From contig JARZZO010000003.1 in the NCBI GenBank assembly GCA_030544215.1, positions 20,655,879-20,719,878 of the forward strand: 64,000 bases of DNA, in the 5' to 3' direction. Numbering within the stretch: the stretch's first letter is position 1; the number at the start of each line of letters is the position of its first letter. Positions 11,380 through 24,800 of the stretch are shown one piece after another. The notes below the pieces were generated by a model. It was not told the origin of the DNA and did not search any database. It saw only the letters and a program-made list of their open reading frames with translations. The translations under genes and the position numbers were made by a program. The stretch comes from Zantedeschia hybrid cultivar (taxonomy: Eukaryota; Streptophyta; Magnoliopsida; Alismatales; Araceae).

Positions 11380-13569
11380 AATCAGATTTAGGACTTTTAA
11401 TCTAGATTTATGCTCCCACTATTTTTCGGCGATCTGTATGACCCTCTAAGATACAGAACGGGAGATTCCGGTGATCTCCTAGTGGGGATCAGAATCCTTC
11501 GGGCAACATGCATGTGACCTTGTGGTAGCACAACAAATCACATCAAGTCCCTTAGGCAGTCAACTCTTGACAGTTGCAACGTTTGCAATATCCGATCGAT
11601 TTAACCCCTGAATCAGAATGACCTTGTGGTAGCACAACAAATCAATTCGATTAAGTTAAGTTTATCCATCATTACTTAGATGACAAGAATTCATAGTTCA
11701 ATCCTTGTAGTAGCACAACAAAACTACACTATTTGTCCATTCATCTTAATGACACCACATGTCGTAGACCTAGTTTAATTTCTAAATCAAACAGACCTTG
11801 TGGTAGCACAACAAATCCGTTTGAGATAAGAATTATCCTAAGATCTATAATGATGGTGGGTTACGTGGATTATTCTAAATATCTCACGTTTACAACTTAA
11901 ATTTTAAAAGAGGGTTTTTGATTTTTGATTTATAAAAATCGTGCTATCAATAGTATTTCAATTTGAAAAATCAATATACTAAATAGAAATATATATCTGA
12001 TAGCATAGTCCGCAAACATCACATATATGCAGAAAAATTAAATGGGGATGATCATGGACTGCAAAAGCTACTATGGAATCATCGGAGCCAAACGATGATC
12101 CATAATAGGATCCTTATGTGAAAACAGCAACACTGGTTCCATTTGATGCGAGTCCTTCGTCCAGAGGTGTCTTCAGAAGATCCCGTCCTTTTAGCTTAAT
12201 CCGATATATTTAAATATGAAATTCAGGACTCGTAGGTCCACAAATGTACATTTAAACAATTAGAAACCTTGATCTTGTCAAGGGGAGTACAATCTAATAG
12301 GAAGGTAGAAAGTACACTTGGATTAAGAAAGAGGAGGACACGCAAGTCCTATTTAAAATCACAAATGAAATAAGCATTGCATTCATCCACATCATAAAAC
12401 ACATCACATGCATCACAATCATCACATAATTGCAGTTTGGTATTAAATTTTATAAATATAAAATTATAATATCAATTAGTTTTCGAAATAACATTTATTT
12501 CAGCATTATCAATAACATTCAAAACATTTTTGACAAATTAACTAACTAAACTATGCGGTTAATCTAAATACTAATTCAAACAATTTGAACGGCAAAATGT
12601 AATCAAGTTATGCATGAGATCAGTTTAAAACAATTTTAAACTAATTAATTTAACAGGAAAATAAATTATCTAAAATAATTTTAAATAATTTACTAACACC
12701 CATTAATTATAAAACCCTTTAATTGAATAACAGTTATTAAACACTTTAATAAGCAGTTAATGATCATAAAAAATAATTAATAACAATTATTAATTATTCC
12801 TATAATTTTACTGTTTTAAAACAATTTTAAAACAGGCTTAAATGGGCTAATAATGGGTTTAATGGGGTTTTAACATTTATTAAAAACAATTTTTAATAAA
12901 TTAAAAATGGGCCTAGCCCATTAGGGCCCAAATGGCCCGGACCCGGACCCTGGCTGGACCAGGGTCGAACCCTGGCTCGGCCAGGGGCTCTAGCTCGGCC
13001 AGGGTCGAACCCAGGTCGAGCCAGGCGCCAGGACCTGGCTCACCGGACCTGGCCCAGCCAGGTCCTGGCGCCAGCCGGGTCCGGCCGGCCTGGCTGCTTT
13101 CCCCTTTCCCCAATGTGCCCGACGCCGGCAGGGCCGCCGGTGACTGGCGATGGGGAGCAAACCTAGCCCCAAAAACCCAAAATCTGATTTTTTTTTCAGG
13201 TTTAAAAACCGGAGTTTGGGCTCGATTTTTAGCACCGCCAAGGGCACTCCGGCCCAGATCTTCATGCCCAATCCGTAGAGGTAACTATCACCATGAGATC
13301 TGGACATCCGGGCCGCCATCCCAACACTTGGGAATCGCGTACGAAGCCACCGAAGTACCCCGTTTGTCGTCCCACGAAGAACTCCGAAAAACCCAAATAA
13401 AATCCGAAAAATTTCAGAAAAATAATCAAATTATTTGGGCTCATCATATGAACACGATTCTGTCATTTTGAATCGGATTAAACACAAGAACACGTACAAT
13501 ACAGGTTCTTCACGCATAACGAGAAAAATATGCAAAACGGTGCCGTTTTACAACCGAACCAGCGAACCT
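11380..13569 (-). other. Angela copy A untranslated leader
   Basis: About 2.2 kb between PBS and the Tekay insertion, collinear in reverse with 45543-47880 of copy B. It has three zones in element orientation: a GC-rich zone near the PBS with CCCTGGC/GCCAGGG hairpins (for example 12970-12986), a very AT-rich middle, and a zone near gag with four 20-bp hairpin repeats (11518-11815). ORFs in it (such as 12932-13471) are not conserved with copy B and look like chance. Confidence 0.85.
11518..11815 (-). repeat. Four spaced copies of a 20-bp hairpin repeat in the Angela A leader
   Basis: Copies at 11518-11537, 11622-11641, 11703-11722 and 11796-11815 read TTTGTTGTGCTACCACAAGG on the minus strand; the third has one change (CTAC to CTAC with TACAA on the right arm). 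The core TTGTG-CTAC-CACAA is a perfect 5-bp stem with a 4-base loop. They sit 81-104 bp apart, as in copy B. Confidence 0.9.
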
Positions 13570-13582
13570 GGCTCTGATACCA
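13570..13582 (-). other. Angela A primer-binding site (initiator-Met tRNA)
   Basis: The minus strand reads TGGTATCAGAGCC, one base inside the LTR, an exact match to the common plant initiator tRNA-Met primer site. Confidence 0.93.
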
Positions 13583-13583
13583 C

Positions 13584-15168
13584 TATAAGGAATCGCCATG
13601 AACGCAGTGGAAATAAAGTTGATTCCATTGTATCGGTTGCTGGGGTCGTAAAACGGACATTAAAATCTTAGCGGGAAGAACAGTTCTTCACCTTTGCGGG
13701 GTTTCGAATCTCCCGTGGATGATGCCGACTTGGTAATCACGCACGCGCACGATCTCTAGAGGTATCCACACGAGTTCCCGCAGCAGACGCGATTTCCTCC
13801 TCGACTTGAGTGCTCCGACCAGATCTCAAATCCACCATGCGCGGAGAGAGACAGATCCACTCCAAGAGAGAGAGAAGGAGAGAGAGAGAGGAGAGAGAGA
13901 ATCTAGGGTAAAAATTCGTCCAACTAACTTTTTACCACTCCCCCTTGGCCCTCCTTATATAGAAATAAGGATAAGCACAAGAGTTAATCCTCATGATTAT
14001 CCAAGAGTTTGGCCTCGGATAATTCTCCATTAAATCTTCATGTTTATCCTGCAGCTTTTCACAAAAACCCAGATAAGCATAAAATTTAACATCTCTCACC
14101 GTCTGACGAGAACTCTTATGTGTGTGACCCTCTAGGCCCATATATCAGTCCGGTTGCAGGCCCATTAAACTTAGAACTGTTTCTTGAGTTTAATATTTAT
14201 TAATTAACATTTAAACATCATATGTTAAATGATTAATTTAATAAACAAGTGAATTATCATCTGATGATCAAATCACTTGGCCTTCTGATCATGAACAGCA
14301 CCAAACACTACCTCATGATCCCAGAAGATATAAGGGATACTGTTCCCTTCAATTGAACCTTTCCGTCTGCAGATGCCGCACAGATATAATCCTTCACTCA
14401 TGCAATGTCCCGATAACGCAAGGATATGGTTTTATAGTCAAACCCTCTATCGCATTATCCATATGGATTCCAGTACACAGTTAATATCTAGAAAGACATC
14501 TCTTTCATTTGACCCTGGCCAGGGATTTCTGTGTACAAATCCATGGGACATTCTCTCTCCAGTCTTATACCAAGAGTGAGTGATCCCTTGTTGTTCACTC
14601 AATTACCTTCGCAAACTTTCCACTGTATCTGAAAGACCGATTATGGTGGACTTAATGGTTAAAGTCCACGAGTCAGAGAATCAAGATACAATGGTCCACA
14701 AACAAGGTATCATTGGTGACTCAGGTCAAAGGACCAACTGTGCTACTGCAACGATTGAATTCCCTGGTTGACTAATAGGTATAATTACCATCCAGGAATT
14801 CTTATTTGGGTTTGTTCAGTGAACTCATTCTCTAATGAGCACCTACTTGTTTGTCTTAGTGTCACCACACGAGTGAATGTTAGATCATTCACCCTCATCA
14901 CATGAGCAGACGTAACTTGTGTCGATCTTATCGGATATTTAATGTCCAACTCAAATATCCTATGATCGAGAACTATTTAAGACAATTGCTTTAGGATATT
15001 GATCTCACTATCATGATCTCATCATGATTCAATATCCCATACATTTGTCTATGGACCTTCATTACGATAGTCGTTTGCGAGAACTATTGAATGAAGAAAT
15101 AATTGCCTTTATTAATAATATGAACTAGAATGTACAATGATTGGCTTTGAGGCCACCCAATTCTAACA
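13584..15168 (-). repeat. Angela A 5' LTR
   Basis: 1585 bp, the reverse complement of 43949-45528 with modest divergence. In element orientation it begins TGTTAGAATTGGG and ends CCTTATA, so the terminal CA has become TA. Contains a TATA box and a (TC)n-rich tract. Confidence 0.93.
13955..13961 (-). promoter_or_regulatory. TATA box, Angela A 5' LTR
   Basis: The minus strand reads TTTCTATATAAGGAGGG, identical to the TATA region of copy B. Transcription would start some 25-35 bases downstream, before the (TC)n tract. Confidence 0.75.
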
Positions 15169-18100
15169 ATATGATGCTTCGTAAGTTTTAGATTTTGAAA
15201 AGCTCTACTTCTTAAACAAGTCAAAAGACTCAAAATCGGGAGTACGGTTGTTGGAACTCTTCCCCTCTTTAGTGTTTGGTTCAGCTGTAGCTTTTTTTGA
15301 TACAAATGCTTCTGTTTGTGCTTAGCTTCTTTGTCTTTGTCTTGTTTTTTGTTGTAAAGTGCGCGCTAAAGCTACAGCTATGTGTTTGCTTTGGAATCGA
15401 ATAAGGCTTACTCACTTGTTCCTGATGGATCAGCACCAGTCACATTCCCTCCTTTTATGGATCGGCTTACCGAACTTAAGGTTTTTCTTTTTGTCTTCGC
15501 TGACCTATCTTGATGGTCGGTCTATATCAATTCGTTATTAAAGGGAAGGGTGAGCTAGTCAAAGCCCTCGACATTGATCGGTATGTTTGACTTGACTCAG
15601 TTGGGGGACACGCCCTACATGTCTTCACGCATTGCACTCAAATCTAGATTTACCTTAATCCAGTAGTCAACTATTTATTCAATACTGCTCTCCTGCTTTT
15701 TTATCTGGCTGGTTGACTTCTCCTCAGGCTGTCAATTGGTCTACGGGCCGGTGATAGGCTTGCCATACTCTTTTTGGCTGTCCTTCATCCTTTTTCATGC
15801 TTGAATTAGTATTTTGAAGTTTCTTTTTTACCTTGATTTTTAAAGTCTCTTTTTTCTAGTCCTTTCTAAGTTGCCCTCGACCTCATCTCCTGGACATGGC
15901 CTTTTCTAGTAGCCTTTGAATGTATCCCTATTGGGCTAGTTTGATTTCTTCCCAATCCTTTGGTGGGGTCTATCTTAGGCCACCAACCACCTTAGCTCGA
16001 GGAGCCTACGCTCTAAAAAGGGGATCTTAGGAAGCAGACAAATAGCCATTCACTGGGATGCCGAGTTCTAAGCTGGTCGTCTATTGCCTTCCAACTTCCT
16101 TGTTCTCCGAACTTCATCACTTCGTTCCTTGTTATTTTCTTTGAATTGCGGAACAACAATAGATCTTGCTACGCTTCGTTTCATAACCAATTCGGCGCTT
16201 CGCTCGCTTTAAAGCTACAACCGCTGCAATTGTGCTTTAATGGCCTAATCCCTACCTTAATTCATGCCTTCTCCTTATATGCTAAATGTGTGCTTCTAAT
16301 GGACGTTGATCGCATGATAATGTGGTTCGATGCTAATGTCAATAAAAAAGGAGTTTATTCTGAGTTGAACTGGATGTGCAACTATCCCTTATGAGCGTAA
16401 GGCAGCTAATCTCTTATATAGAAAGATTACGCCGCTGTTGAGCGATCAACTGAGGGCTACTCGATTTTGAACACCGGCTCGAATGGAATAAATGGCAGAT
16501 GACTCTTTATCTTTAACTAGGTTGCAGCCTCCTTTCCGTTCGGGCAAGCCCCCTGCTTTATTATAAATATCTGATAGGTTGACTAATGGATAGATGGTAA
16601 AACATATAGGATCATTTAAAGGGTTTTAATAAAGCGGTCAACTACTCGCTTGAGATCTGTGCTTTTCTTTAATGGGTTATTAAACAGGTGCTTGTGCTTG
16701 ATCGGGACGGAATGAGAGGTAAAAAATGACCTTGACTTTTACACACCAGAAAGCACATTTTTCCATTTCACTGTGGTGAGTGGTACATTTGTCTTGTTCC
16801 GCTAGCACGGGATCTCAATGTACATCTACCCATGAATCCACTCCTTTTCATGGATATGTTATTCGAATCGACTGGAATGGTTTTACTGTATCTAGGCCAG
16901 GATAATCTGTGACTCATTCGAGAAATGAATCTCGAGAAAAATAGTTGGTAGCTTTTCTCCTTGATATGGATCCAAGCGAAGGAAAGTTGCGGGCTCAAAT
17001 GGAGGTAAGTAAAGCGGAAAAACTATCTCTACTCCCACCTCTCTCGCTTCTGGTTCTAGAAATTCAAGGGATGCTGGGCATTTGTTTGATTGAAAGGATT
17101 GAATCCAACTGCTAGATAAGACAAGGATTCGTAGCATGACTGACTTAGTTATAGAATAAATAAATAGTGGCCGTATGGAAGTGCCAGTACTCCTATGTTC
17201 ACCGATGGACAGAAAAGTCGATGAAACAGACCTTCAGCTACGAGTGTGAAGTCCTTTGACATTGAACTTGCCTGACGCGCATGTACAAATGATGCCCTTT
17301 TTATAGGGGGAGTTAGCCTTTTTTAAAGGGGGCTTCCGCTTCTTCCTCAGCTCACTTTCGTACCGCATGTCTTGCCAATAAGGTATGTCTATGAGCTTGT
17401 CCCTTGTTTACTCTTCGCCTGGGCTACATTCTTGCTCCAAGACACATTTGGAACAACGGGCTGGGTGGGCATTTCCATCCACATCAAGCCCCAAGGGAAG
17501 CTCACTGATCTGCACTCTTTCTTCTTAGCATTCACGTTACCTCGCTACGCTCGCCTTGGCCTCGGTTAAGGGCTTGACCTATGCTATCTGTGTATTAACT
17601 AACCACCTTATTGAATTGATGTAACTATTTGGTGAAGGGCAAGATGGAAGCAGGCAGGTAGGCAGGCTACACAAGATTTATAGTCGGGCTATATCCCATA
17701 CCTTAAGTTGTTACCAGCCCGTACATGCAAGAAGCTAAACTGATATCAATCTAAGCCGAAAGAGGAAGGCATTCAACCATGAACCATTTAGTGCGGGAAG
17801 TGGGGAGAAAGAACCAAGCCTTCCCCATGCTACCCCGGACTTCTACGTTTTGCACATGGCCTTTTTCTTTTCTCTACATAGCTAAACCTTCCACATAGCA
17901 CAATTGGACGGGCATTCGCATACATAGTTCTTAGGTCCCACATGTTGGGATAGGCGGGCCCTTTTTTTTCTTTCACATGGCCTATTTCACAAGGTGATGG
18001 AGTTGGGTGAACACAAGCCTTTTTTAGCAATGAAGGGTAGGGGTAGGAAGAAACTACATGACATGCATAACAGGTATCGAAGCCGAACACATTGAAAATC

Positions 18101-18294
18101 CCATGGCGCATGTACGGAAAGGGTCTATTGAACATTGAGCGTTGTGTTAAGGTGTGTAGCGTGGAGAGTAGAGTAGAGGAAACGCCCGTCTTGGAGTCGA
18201 TGGGCAAGGAGAGGGTGGTCTTGCCCAACAATAGGAAGGGTGGCTGAAAAGTGGGGAAGGGAAGACAAAGGCAAGTGGCTAGTCAAGGGAAGTA
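15169..18294. other. Gene-poor DNA resembling plant mitochondrial intergenic sequence
   Basis: About 3.1 kb with no ORF I recognise. Composition and wording (stretches such as CTCGCTACGCTCGCC, AAAGAACCAAGCC, AGGCAGGTAGGCAGGC) are like non-coding plant mitochondrial DNA and unlike the AT-rich nuclear DNA at 42-43 kb. A 133-codon minus-strand ORF (18231-17830) and a 65-codon plus-strand ORF (17372-17569) are present but match nothing I know. The Tat element interrupts this DNA, which resumes at 32606. A mitochondrial origin is only an inference from general appearance. Confidence 0.35.
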
Positions 18295-18299
18295 GAGGG
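18295..18299. other. Target-site duplication (GAGGG), left copy, Tat element
   Basis: GAGGG here and at 32601-32605 flank the TGTGAG...CTACA ends. Confidence 0.92.
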
Positions 18300-19022
18300 T
18301 GTGAGTGCTTAAAATGATTGTGTGATTAACATGAAAAATCTATATTGTTTAGTGCAAAATAAACCTATTAAAAACAAAAAAACTACGTGAAGTGATCGCC
18401 AGAAACTTTTGACTTAAAAGTTCCAAAAGAAGTTTTTGATCGCCTACCTGTTTAAACGCGGAAGATATTGAGCTCTTGATTCCCCTTCCTCAGCCGGCTG
18501 AAGAAAGAGAGCCCTTTCTTGCTTTTGTTCTTGCTGTTGAGGTTGGATTTGAGAAGCTGAGGATCGTCCAGAGATTCTTGTGACTTTGTACTTGATTTAC
18601 TCCTTTTGCTCCGTCAAGAAAAATAGAAATGGAAACGAAGAAATGATGAGAACTTTAAGCAACAATAGTATCTATTCTTATCAAGCTCTTAAGCATGCAA
18701 CTAAACAGCAAACTTACTTGTTTAATGGCTTTGAAACCCCTTAATCAAATAGGTTTTGAAAAGAATGCTGGTGTTGTGTGTTGCATGGAGTGGTAATGAA
18801 GAATGTAGAACTAAATGAAATGAATGCAGAAAATAAAGACTTATGCCCAATGGTTGAATTCTTGAATGGATGAAGAATCTTGAAAGGACGCCGACTTCTG
18901 GAAATGGCAGCGCTTCGGCGTTCCAACGTTGTTACTCCGATCTTCAACTCGTTATTGCTCAATGATAATCAACTCAAGATTACGCTTAACCTCTTTTTTT
19001 TTAACTCAACATTGATGCAAGG

Positions 19023-19030
19023 TATTTATA
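19023..19030 (-). promoter_or_regulatory. TATA box, Tat 3' LTR copy
   Basis: The minus strand reads GTCTATAAATACC. The equivalent in the 5' LTR (32008-32015) is the functional promoter position. Confidence 0.75.
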
Positions 19031-19136
19031 GACTTCTTCTGCGTCCGCGGATTTACATGGAAAAATCTAGGATTTATCCATCTTAACCAACAGATAAATA
19101 CAGATTAATTCATCTTTATCTGTAATTATCTAAAAC

Positions 19137-19420
19137 GCGTCCATATTGGCTGACGCCTTTCAGATTAATTAAGATAAGGATAAACATCCGAGAAAACTTA
19201 TCTTTATCTTTATTAGATAAAACGCGTCTACATGTATAGACGTCTTTTAAACTAATTAAGATAAGGATAAACATCCGGAAGAGAAGTAGAAATAGCCTAG
19301 GAAACCTAAAACGCGTCAAGGCTTACAGACGCCTTTTAGCTGATTAATCAACTGATTAAAATTCAAATTTAAACGTTAAAATAGGAATAAACTCTAAATC
19401 GCGTCCACACAGGTTGACGT
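19137..19420. repeat. Four GCGTC-N10-GACGC palindromes at about 88-bp spacing (Tat 3' LTR)
   Basis: Cores start at 19137, 19224, 19313 and 19401 (intervals 87, 89, 88), each with a 10-base loop and A-rich/T-rich outer arms. The intervening DNA is a degenerate tandem repeat sharing TTAAGATAAGGATAAACATC. In element orientation they lie in U3, about 100-390 bp upstream of the TATA box. Confidence 0.9.
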
Positions 19421-19615
19421 CTTTTAGAATTCTGCATATTTTAACTGAAATTTGAGCTAAAATCAATTCAATTGATTAACTTAAACATGTCTGTTAAACC
19501 CGACACTTAAAAAGATCAATAAAAATTAACCAATGGTTAAATATCAGACCATTCTGAGGCATTATTATATGATATGAAATTTACTCAAAATGATGTCAAA
19601 ATTAGCGTGTCTACA

Positions 19616-21845
19616 GCTGCCTCACCTTGGCATCGTCTTTGCAAGGGAGTGAAATGGAATGGAATGTACTGAAAAGGTGATGCCAAGGTGTGATGAGACA
19701 CGCTCCTAACATCACATGATTGGAATTTTTCTCAAAATTATCAATGAAGATAGTTCAAGGAGATCAATGGAATCAATCTTGTCTGGATGAGGTAGACAAG
19801 GAAATAAAATAAGGTCGATCAACCTCCACGGAGTGGGAAGTACCCCAGGTCATAGACACTGTAGGTTTCATCATGGGGAGCGTTTGCCAGCGAATGTGGA
19901 CGTGCTGCAGCCATGATGGATCTTAAAAAGGAAACAAGAAATATTGGATAAAGAATCCAATCAAGGATAGAATTCCAAGGATATCTTTAAGCGAACCTCA
20001 AGGATAATCAAGATACTCAATTCAGAATGGAATATTTCATATCATGTTGGGATTTATTTGATTTAATGGTCTAAAACTTAATCAATAATTAATCCTTATC
20101 ACAATGATTTCAAAGTCCTACATGATGCATGCTGGGCTAAAAGAAAAATATAAAGTCAAATAAAATATAAATTAATAAAGGATAATATTGTTAAATTGTC
20201 ATTAATGAGTCAAGATACCAATTCTTGTAATCTAGTGCTAAGCCGAAGCTCGTTTATCCGCGCACCGTTTCACAAAAGTGGAACCATCGTCCTCACTAAT
20301 TAACAATCCAACGGCCTATCCGTGCGATTAAGAATCCTCTGGAATTATCACTGTTTTTGTTGCAGGGGAACTCAAATTCCAGTTTCATCAAAACCACAAG
20401 GTCCTTGACATGCTCTAGTAAATATTTAACATATAGTAATGCAAATGATTTACATGAACTAATACAAGGGTAAAATAACCGTCCTTTTAGCCACGGTCAG
20501 GACTTCTAAATTCCCACAGTGAGATCTTCTTGACATTTCCAGCTTTACTCAGGTTTTCTTTGAATTTCAGAAACGCGTCGTCTCGCGCCAACGCCATTAA
20601 CATGAACCAAAACACGTCGCTGTTCAACGACGCCTTTCAATCGCAGAAACAGGTTCTCGCTATCTTCAATCCATATTCCAACTCTCTTCATGCCTTGTGT
20701 CATGTATATGACTTGAACAAACAGGTTAAGCATCTATTCAGGCTTAGCCCCTTGCCTGGTTAAGTAACCGACTACTTGATCCTATCCTTGATAGAAGGGT
20801 CAAGGGGCATAGCCTTTATTAACAAAGGTAATAAGAATAATCATACTTAAGTAAAATGCAACATGCAAGCAGACAGATGCTTACTGAAAATAAAAGGAAT
20901 GAAACATACTGAGTGCAATAAGCAAATGCTAATTGAAATATTTTTTGTTGTTTTGAAATCTGTACTTTTTTTGGGTTTTGAAATATATGTTTTTTTTTTT
21001 TTGGATTTTGACATATGTATTTTTTTTTGAATTTTGAAATATGTAATTTTTTTGGATTTTTGACGTATGTATTTTTTTTGGATTTTTGACTAAAAGATCA
21101 GTATGGTACTTAGATCAAAAGATCATATTCATTTATTAACTTAATTGCCAAATCATTCTTCAACAACTTAACTTAAAACCCATCGTGTTTAAACTTGTGT
21201 TTCCATTCGTGATCCCATTTGATGATTTGACCTTCGGTCAATCTAAGCCATTCTTTAAGTTTGGAGTACACCTCTTTAAAAAGAAAAGAAGAATAAATTT
21301 AGAAAGCCCATGAGAAGGTTCCGGAGACTTAAAAAGATGTTCCTTTCCTACCCTAATATCCGTTGGGGTTCGGTCATTTTCTTTCCGGGGTATTTATCGA
21401 CCTTGCGTTCCCTTTCGTTTCATTTCATGGCCTTGATGTAACATTTGTAACGTGATGGCCTTTTGACTTGACATTTGGATTTTGCCTTTTTGCTTTTCCT
21501 TTTTCTATTCTTTTCTTTTCTTCGGGACGGATCTCCCCCATTTTTTTATGACGGCCTCCTACTAAGATGGTGGGTATTCTTGGTAGTCTATTCTAAGTCT
21601 CGTTCCGACATCATGGGCCGAGTATAAAATAGAATTTTGTTTTAAAACGAATGATTTGTACTTTACACTTTCGGTCAAGCTTCGGTATTCTTTAGGACTT
21701 GACATCTCTTGTTACTCACGAATCAAACGTGTCAGTGTGTGTAGTAATGGGTTTATAGTTAAGTTATCCAGACTAACAAAGAAATTTGAGTTTATAAATT
21801 TTCTGATTCCACTGGTCTTTGTACCATACTGATTGACTCTTTAAC
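19616..21845 (-). other. Tat 3' untranslated region
   Basis: About 2.2 kb between the integrase stop and the 3' LTR with no credible gene. It holds two GCGTC-N10-GACGC palindromes (cores 20575 and 20614, the first with AACGC and the second with ACGTC in one arm) and a T-rich tandem repeat at 20964-21097. The sequence next to the LTR (minus strand AAGGTGAGGCAGC) is only a weak polypurine tract. Confidence 0.75.
20964..21097. repeat. T-rich tandem repeat, about five units of 26-32 bp
   Basis: Each unit is a run of 7-13 T followed by a variant of GGATTTTGACATATGTA. The run lengths and single bases vary between units. Confidence 0.8.
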
Positions 21846-24800
21846 CTAAGGGTAGTATTTCTTAAGATGTAAACCAATCCAGGGATGATTTAGCTCTTCT
21901 CCTTTTGTATTAACAAGACGATAAGCATTACCAGGAAAAGCGTGAGATACAACATAAGGCCCTTCCCAGTTGGGTTGGAGCTTAGAACGCGGACCACCAG
22001 GTTTTACAAAAATCCTTTTGACGACCATTTCACCGACTTTGAACTTACGTTCAATGACTTTCTTTTGATAAAAACGTGCTAGTCTATTTAGATAAACTTT
22101 TGCATGATTAGCAGCTGACCATCTTTTCTCGTCTAAAAGTTCCAATTGAGCAAAGAGTGCTGAACGATGTTCATCAATAGAGAATTCCTTATTCAATTGT
22201 ACTCTTAATGACGGTATGAGGATCTCATATGAAACTACCGCCTCCATTCCAAATGTTAAGGAATAAGGAGTTTGCCCAGTGGGTGTGCGGATTGAAGTTC
22301 GGTAGGCCCATAGAGCCTCAACCAACTTTTCTGGCCAGTCGGCGAATTTATTAGATTTGCACGTCTTTTTGATAATTTTTATCAAAGTCTTATTTGTTGC
22401 CTCTGCTTGGCCATTGCCTTGCGGATAATAAGGAGACGAATGATGCAATGCAATTCTGTACATGTTACAGAGGTCCTTCAATTCCTGTGACACGAACTGT
22501 GGTCCGTTGTCGATGACGATGGTGCTTGGAATTCCAAATCGGGTGATGATGTTCTTCATGATGAACTTGCAGACGGTTGATGCTTTGATTTCCACGTACG
22601 CTTCAGCTTCTGCCCACTTGTTGAAGTATTCCGTTGCCGTGAGAATGAAAGATTTTTGCTTGATGCCGGAATCTGGGTTACCAAGGGGTCCAATGATGTC
22701 GAAAGCCCACATGGAGAAAGGCCATGGGGAAGAAACATGATGGAGTGAAGATGCAGGAGAATGAATTTTGTCGGCGTGAAGTTGACACTTAGCACACCTA
22801 CGAACATATCCTACACAGTTTTCTTCCATGGTTGTCCAATAAAACCCTTGCCTAAGGATCTTCTTTGCTAGCATCTGTCCATTGACATGGCCACCACAAA
22901 TTCCACTATGAGCTCCTTCCATTACCGTCCAAAGCTCATCTTCGTCTAGACATCTCAGAAGAACTCCATCAAAACCTTTCTTGTATAACGCTCCTCCAAC
23001 TAAGGTGTATCTTTGAGCAACTCTCCTGATAGCTCTCTTCTCCTCAGTTGTAGCTTCCTCAGGATATGATTGATCTTCACAATATTTTGCAATTTCATAA
23101 TACCATGGCTTCTGTTCGTCATCCATCTCTTCTAATAGCTCTATCAACATGATTTCTCTTTTTTCAATGATATCTCCGTCCCTGACTTTCTTCAGCAACT
23201 TCTCCTTAGTTCTAAGGAATGAAGGGTCTTTCACGGCGGGTGAAAGACGCCTATGAACTATGATTGATTCGGATTGCTTGCTGATTGGAAAATCAAGAGA
23301 AGATGCAAGTGAAGCTAGAGCGTCAGCTAAGATGTTCTGATTCTTAGGGACATGGACAAAGATCAATTTCGTGAAAAGCTTTGAGTAAGCAGAAGTAAGT
23401 TCCTGATAAGGCTTGAGCTTGGGATCAAGAGTTCGATACTTGGTCAGCACTTGGCGAAGAATCAGTTGGCTATCACCCACAATCCTGAGTTTGGTGGCAC
23501 CATGGAAATGAGCAGCCTCGAGACCAGCAAGGAGTGCCTCGTATTCAGCTATATTGTTGGTGACTGGAAAGTCAAGCTGAAAGGCTTGTGGAATGGTGAC
23601 ACCTTCAGGTGATAACAGAACGATACCTATCCCCTTTCCATGAGAATTCAGAGCTCCGTCAAAATGCAGAGTCCACATATCATTTCTGATTTGATTTACG
23701 GACATCAGTTCCTCATCCGGAAACTCTGATCGCACTGGATCGAAACGAGGAAGGGGATGATGAGCAAGATGTTCTGCTATGGCATAGCCCTTGATCGCTT
23801 TCTGCTGAATATAAATGATATCGAATTGAGATAGAAAGCTTTGCCATCGTGCTAACCTATCAGTAAGAACAGATTTCTCCAGAAGGAATTTGATCGGATT
23901 CATTCTAGCGATGAGATGGACTTCATGGGCCAGAAAATAATGCTTTAATTTCTGCACAACCCAAACCAATGCTGCACATGTTTTCTCCATTGCTGTATAT
24001 CTCTGTTCAGCGGGGTTGAGAAGTTTAGAGAGATAGTAGGTTGCCCTCTCCTTTCCTTCTTCATCCTCTTGTGCTAGGACAGCCCCCACTGCATCATCGA
24101 GGACTGAAATGTAAAGTATCAATGGTTTGCTTGGAGATGGTGGTCTCAAAACAGGAGGACTTGCTAAATAGTTCTTTAATCCATCGAATGCCTCCTGACA
24201 CTTATCGTCCCAATCAAATTTGACTCCCGGCTTGGTAAGCTCGTAAAACGGCTTACACCTTTGTGAATGCTGGGAGACAAAACGGCGAATAAATTGTAAC
24301 CTCCCGATTAATCCTCTCAACTCTTTCAAGTTTTTGGGAGGTGACATTTCTCTAATAGCCTTCGCCTTGTTAGGATCGATCTCAATTCCCCGTTTGGTGA
24401 CAATAAATCCAAGTAATTTTCCTGAAGATACCCCGAATACACATTTCTTGGGGTTCATCTTTAACTGATACTCTCTCGATCTCTCTAATACCCTTGCCAA
24501 AACCTTGGTGTGTTCAGCCTTTGTCTTAGATTTAACCAATAAATCATCCATATACACTTCCAGATCTATGTGCATCATGTCATGAAATATTGCCATCATA
24601 ACCCTTTGATAGGTGGCTCTAGCATTCTTCAATCCGAATGGCATGACGACATAACAGTATGTTCCCCAAGGTGTAGTGAATGACGTCTTCTCTTGATCTT
24701 CTTCTGCCAGCTTAATCTGATTGTATCCTGAAAATCCGTCTATGAACGATAATGTTTCATAGCCAGCAGTGTTATCAATGAGTACATCAATATGAGGCAA

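Larger units (their letters stand above)
1..15168 (-). mobile_element. Angela-type Ty1/copia retrotransposon, copy A (5' part, interrupted)
   Basis: This is a copia LTR retrotransposon read on the minus strand. Its 5' LTR lies at 13584-15168, its primer-binding site at 13570-13582, its leader at 11380-13569, and its gag-pol starts at 1920. The 3' part of pol and the 3' LTR lie beyond base 1. A complete Tekay element (1964-11374) sits in the leader just upstream of gag. Copy B (43949-56215) has the same layout and high identity, so assignment of the parts is firm. Lineage is inferred from the integrase and RT sequence, the 1.58-kb LTR and the long leader of over 2 kb, which resemble the BARE-1/Angela group. 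The 5 bases outside the LTR (15169-15173, ATATG) would be one TSD copy; the partner is out of view. Confidence 0.9.
18300..19615 (-). repeat. Tat 3' LTR
   Basis: 1316 bp, ends TGTGAGTGC and GTGTCTACA on the plus strand, identical in length to 31285-32600. Carries four GCGTC-N10-GACGC palindromes and a TATA box. Confidence 0.95.

Noticed and set aside
12932..13471. 179-codon Pro/Gly/Ser-rich ORF in the Angela A leader
   Set aside because: The equivalent region of copy B has many changes and does not conserve the frame; the GC-rich hairpin repeats create it.
17830..18231. 133-codon minus-strand ORF as a mitochondrial gene
   Set aside because: I recognise no known mitochondrial protein in it; it is mentioned only as part of the surrounding stretch.
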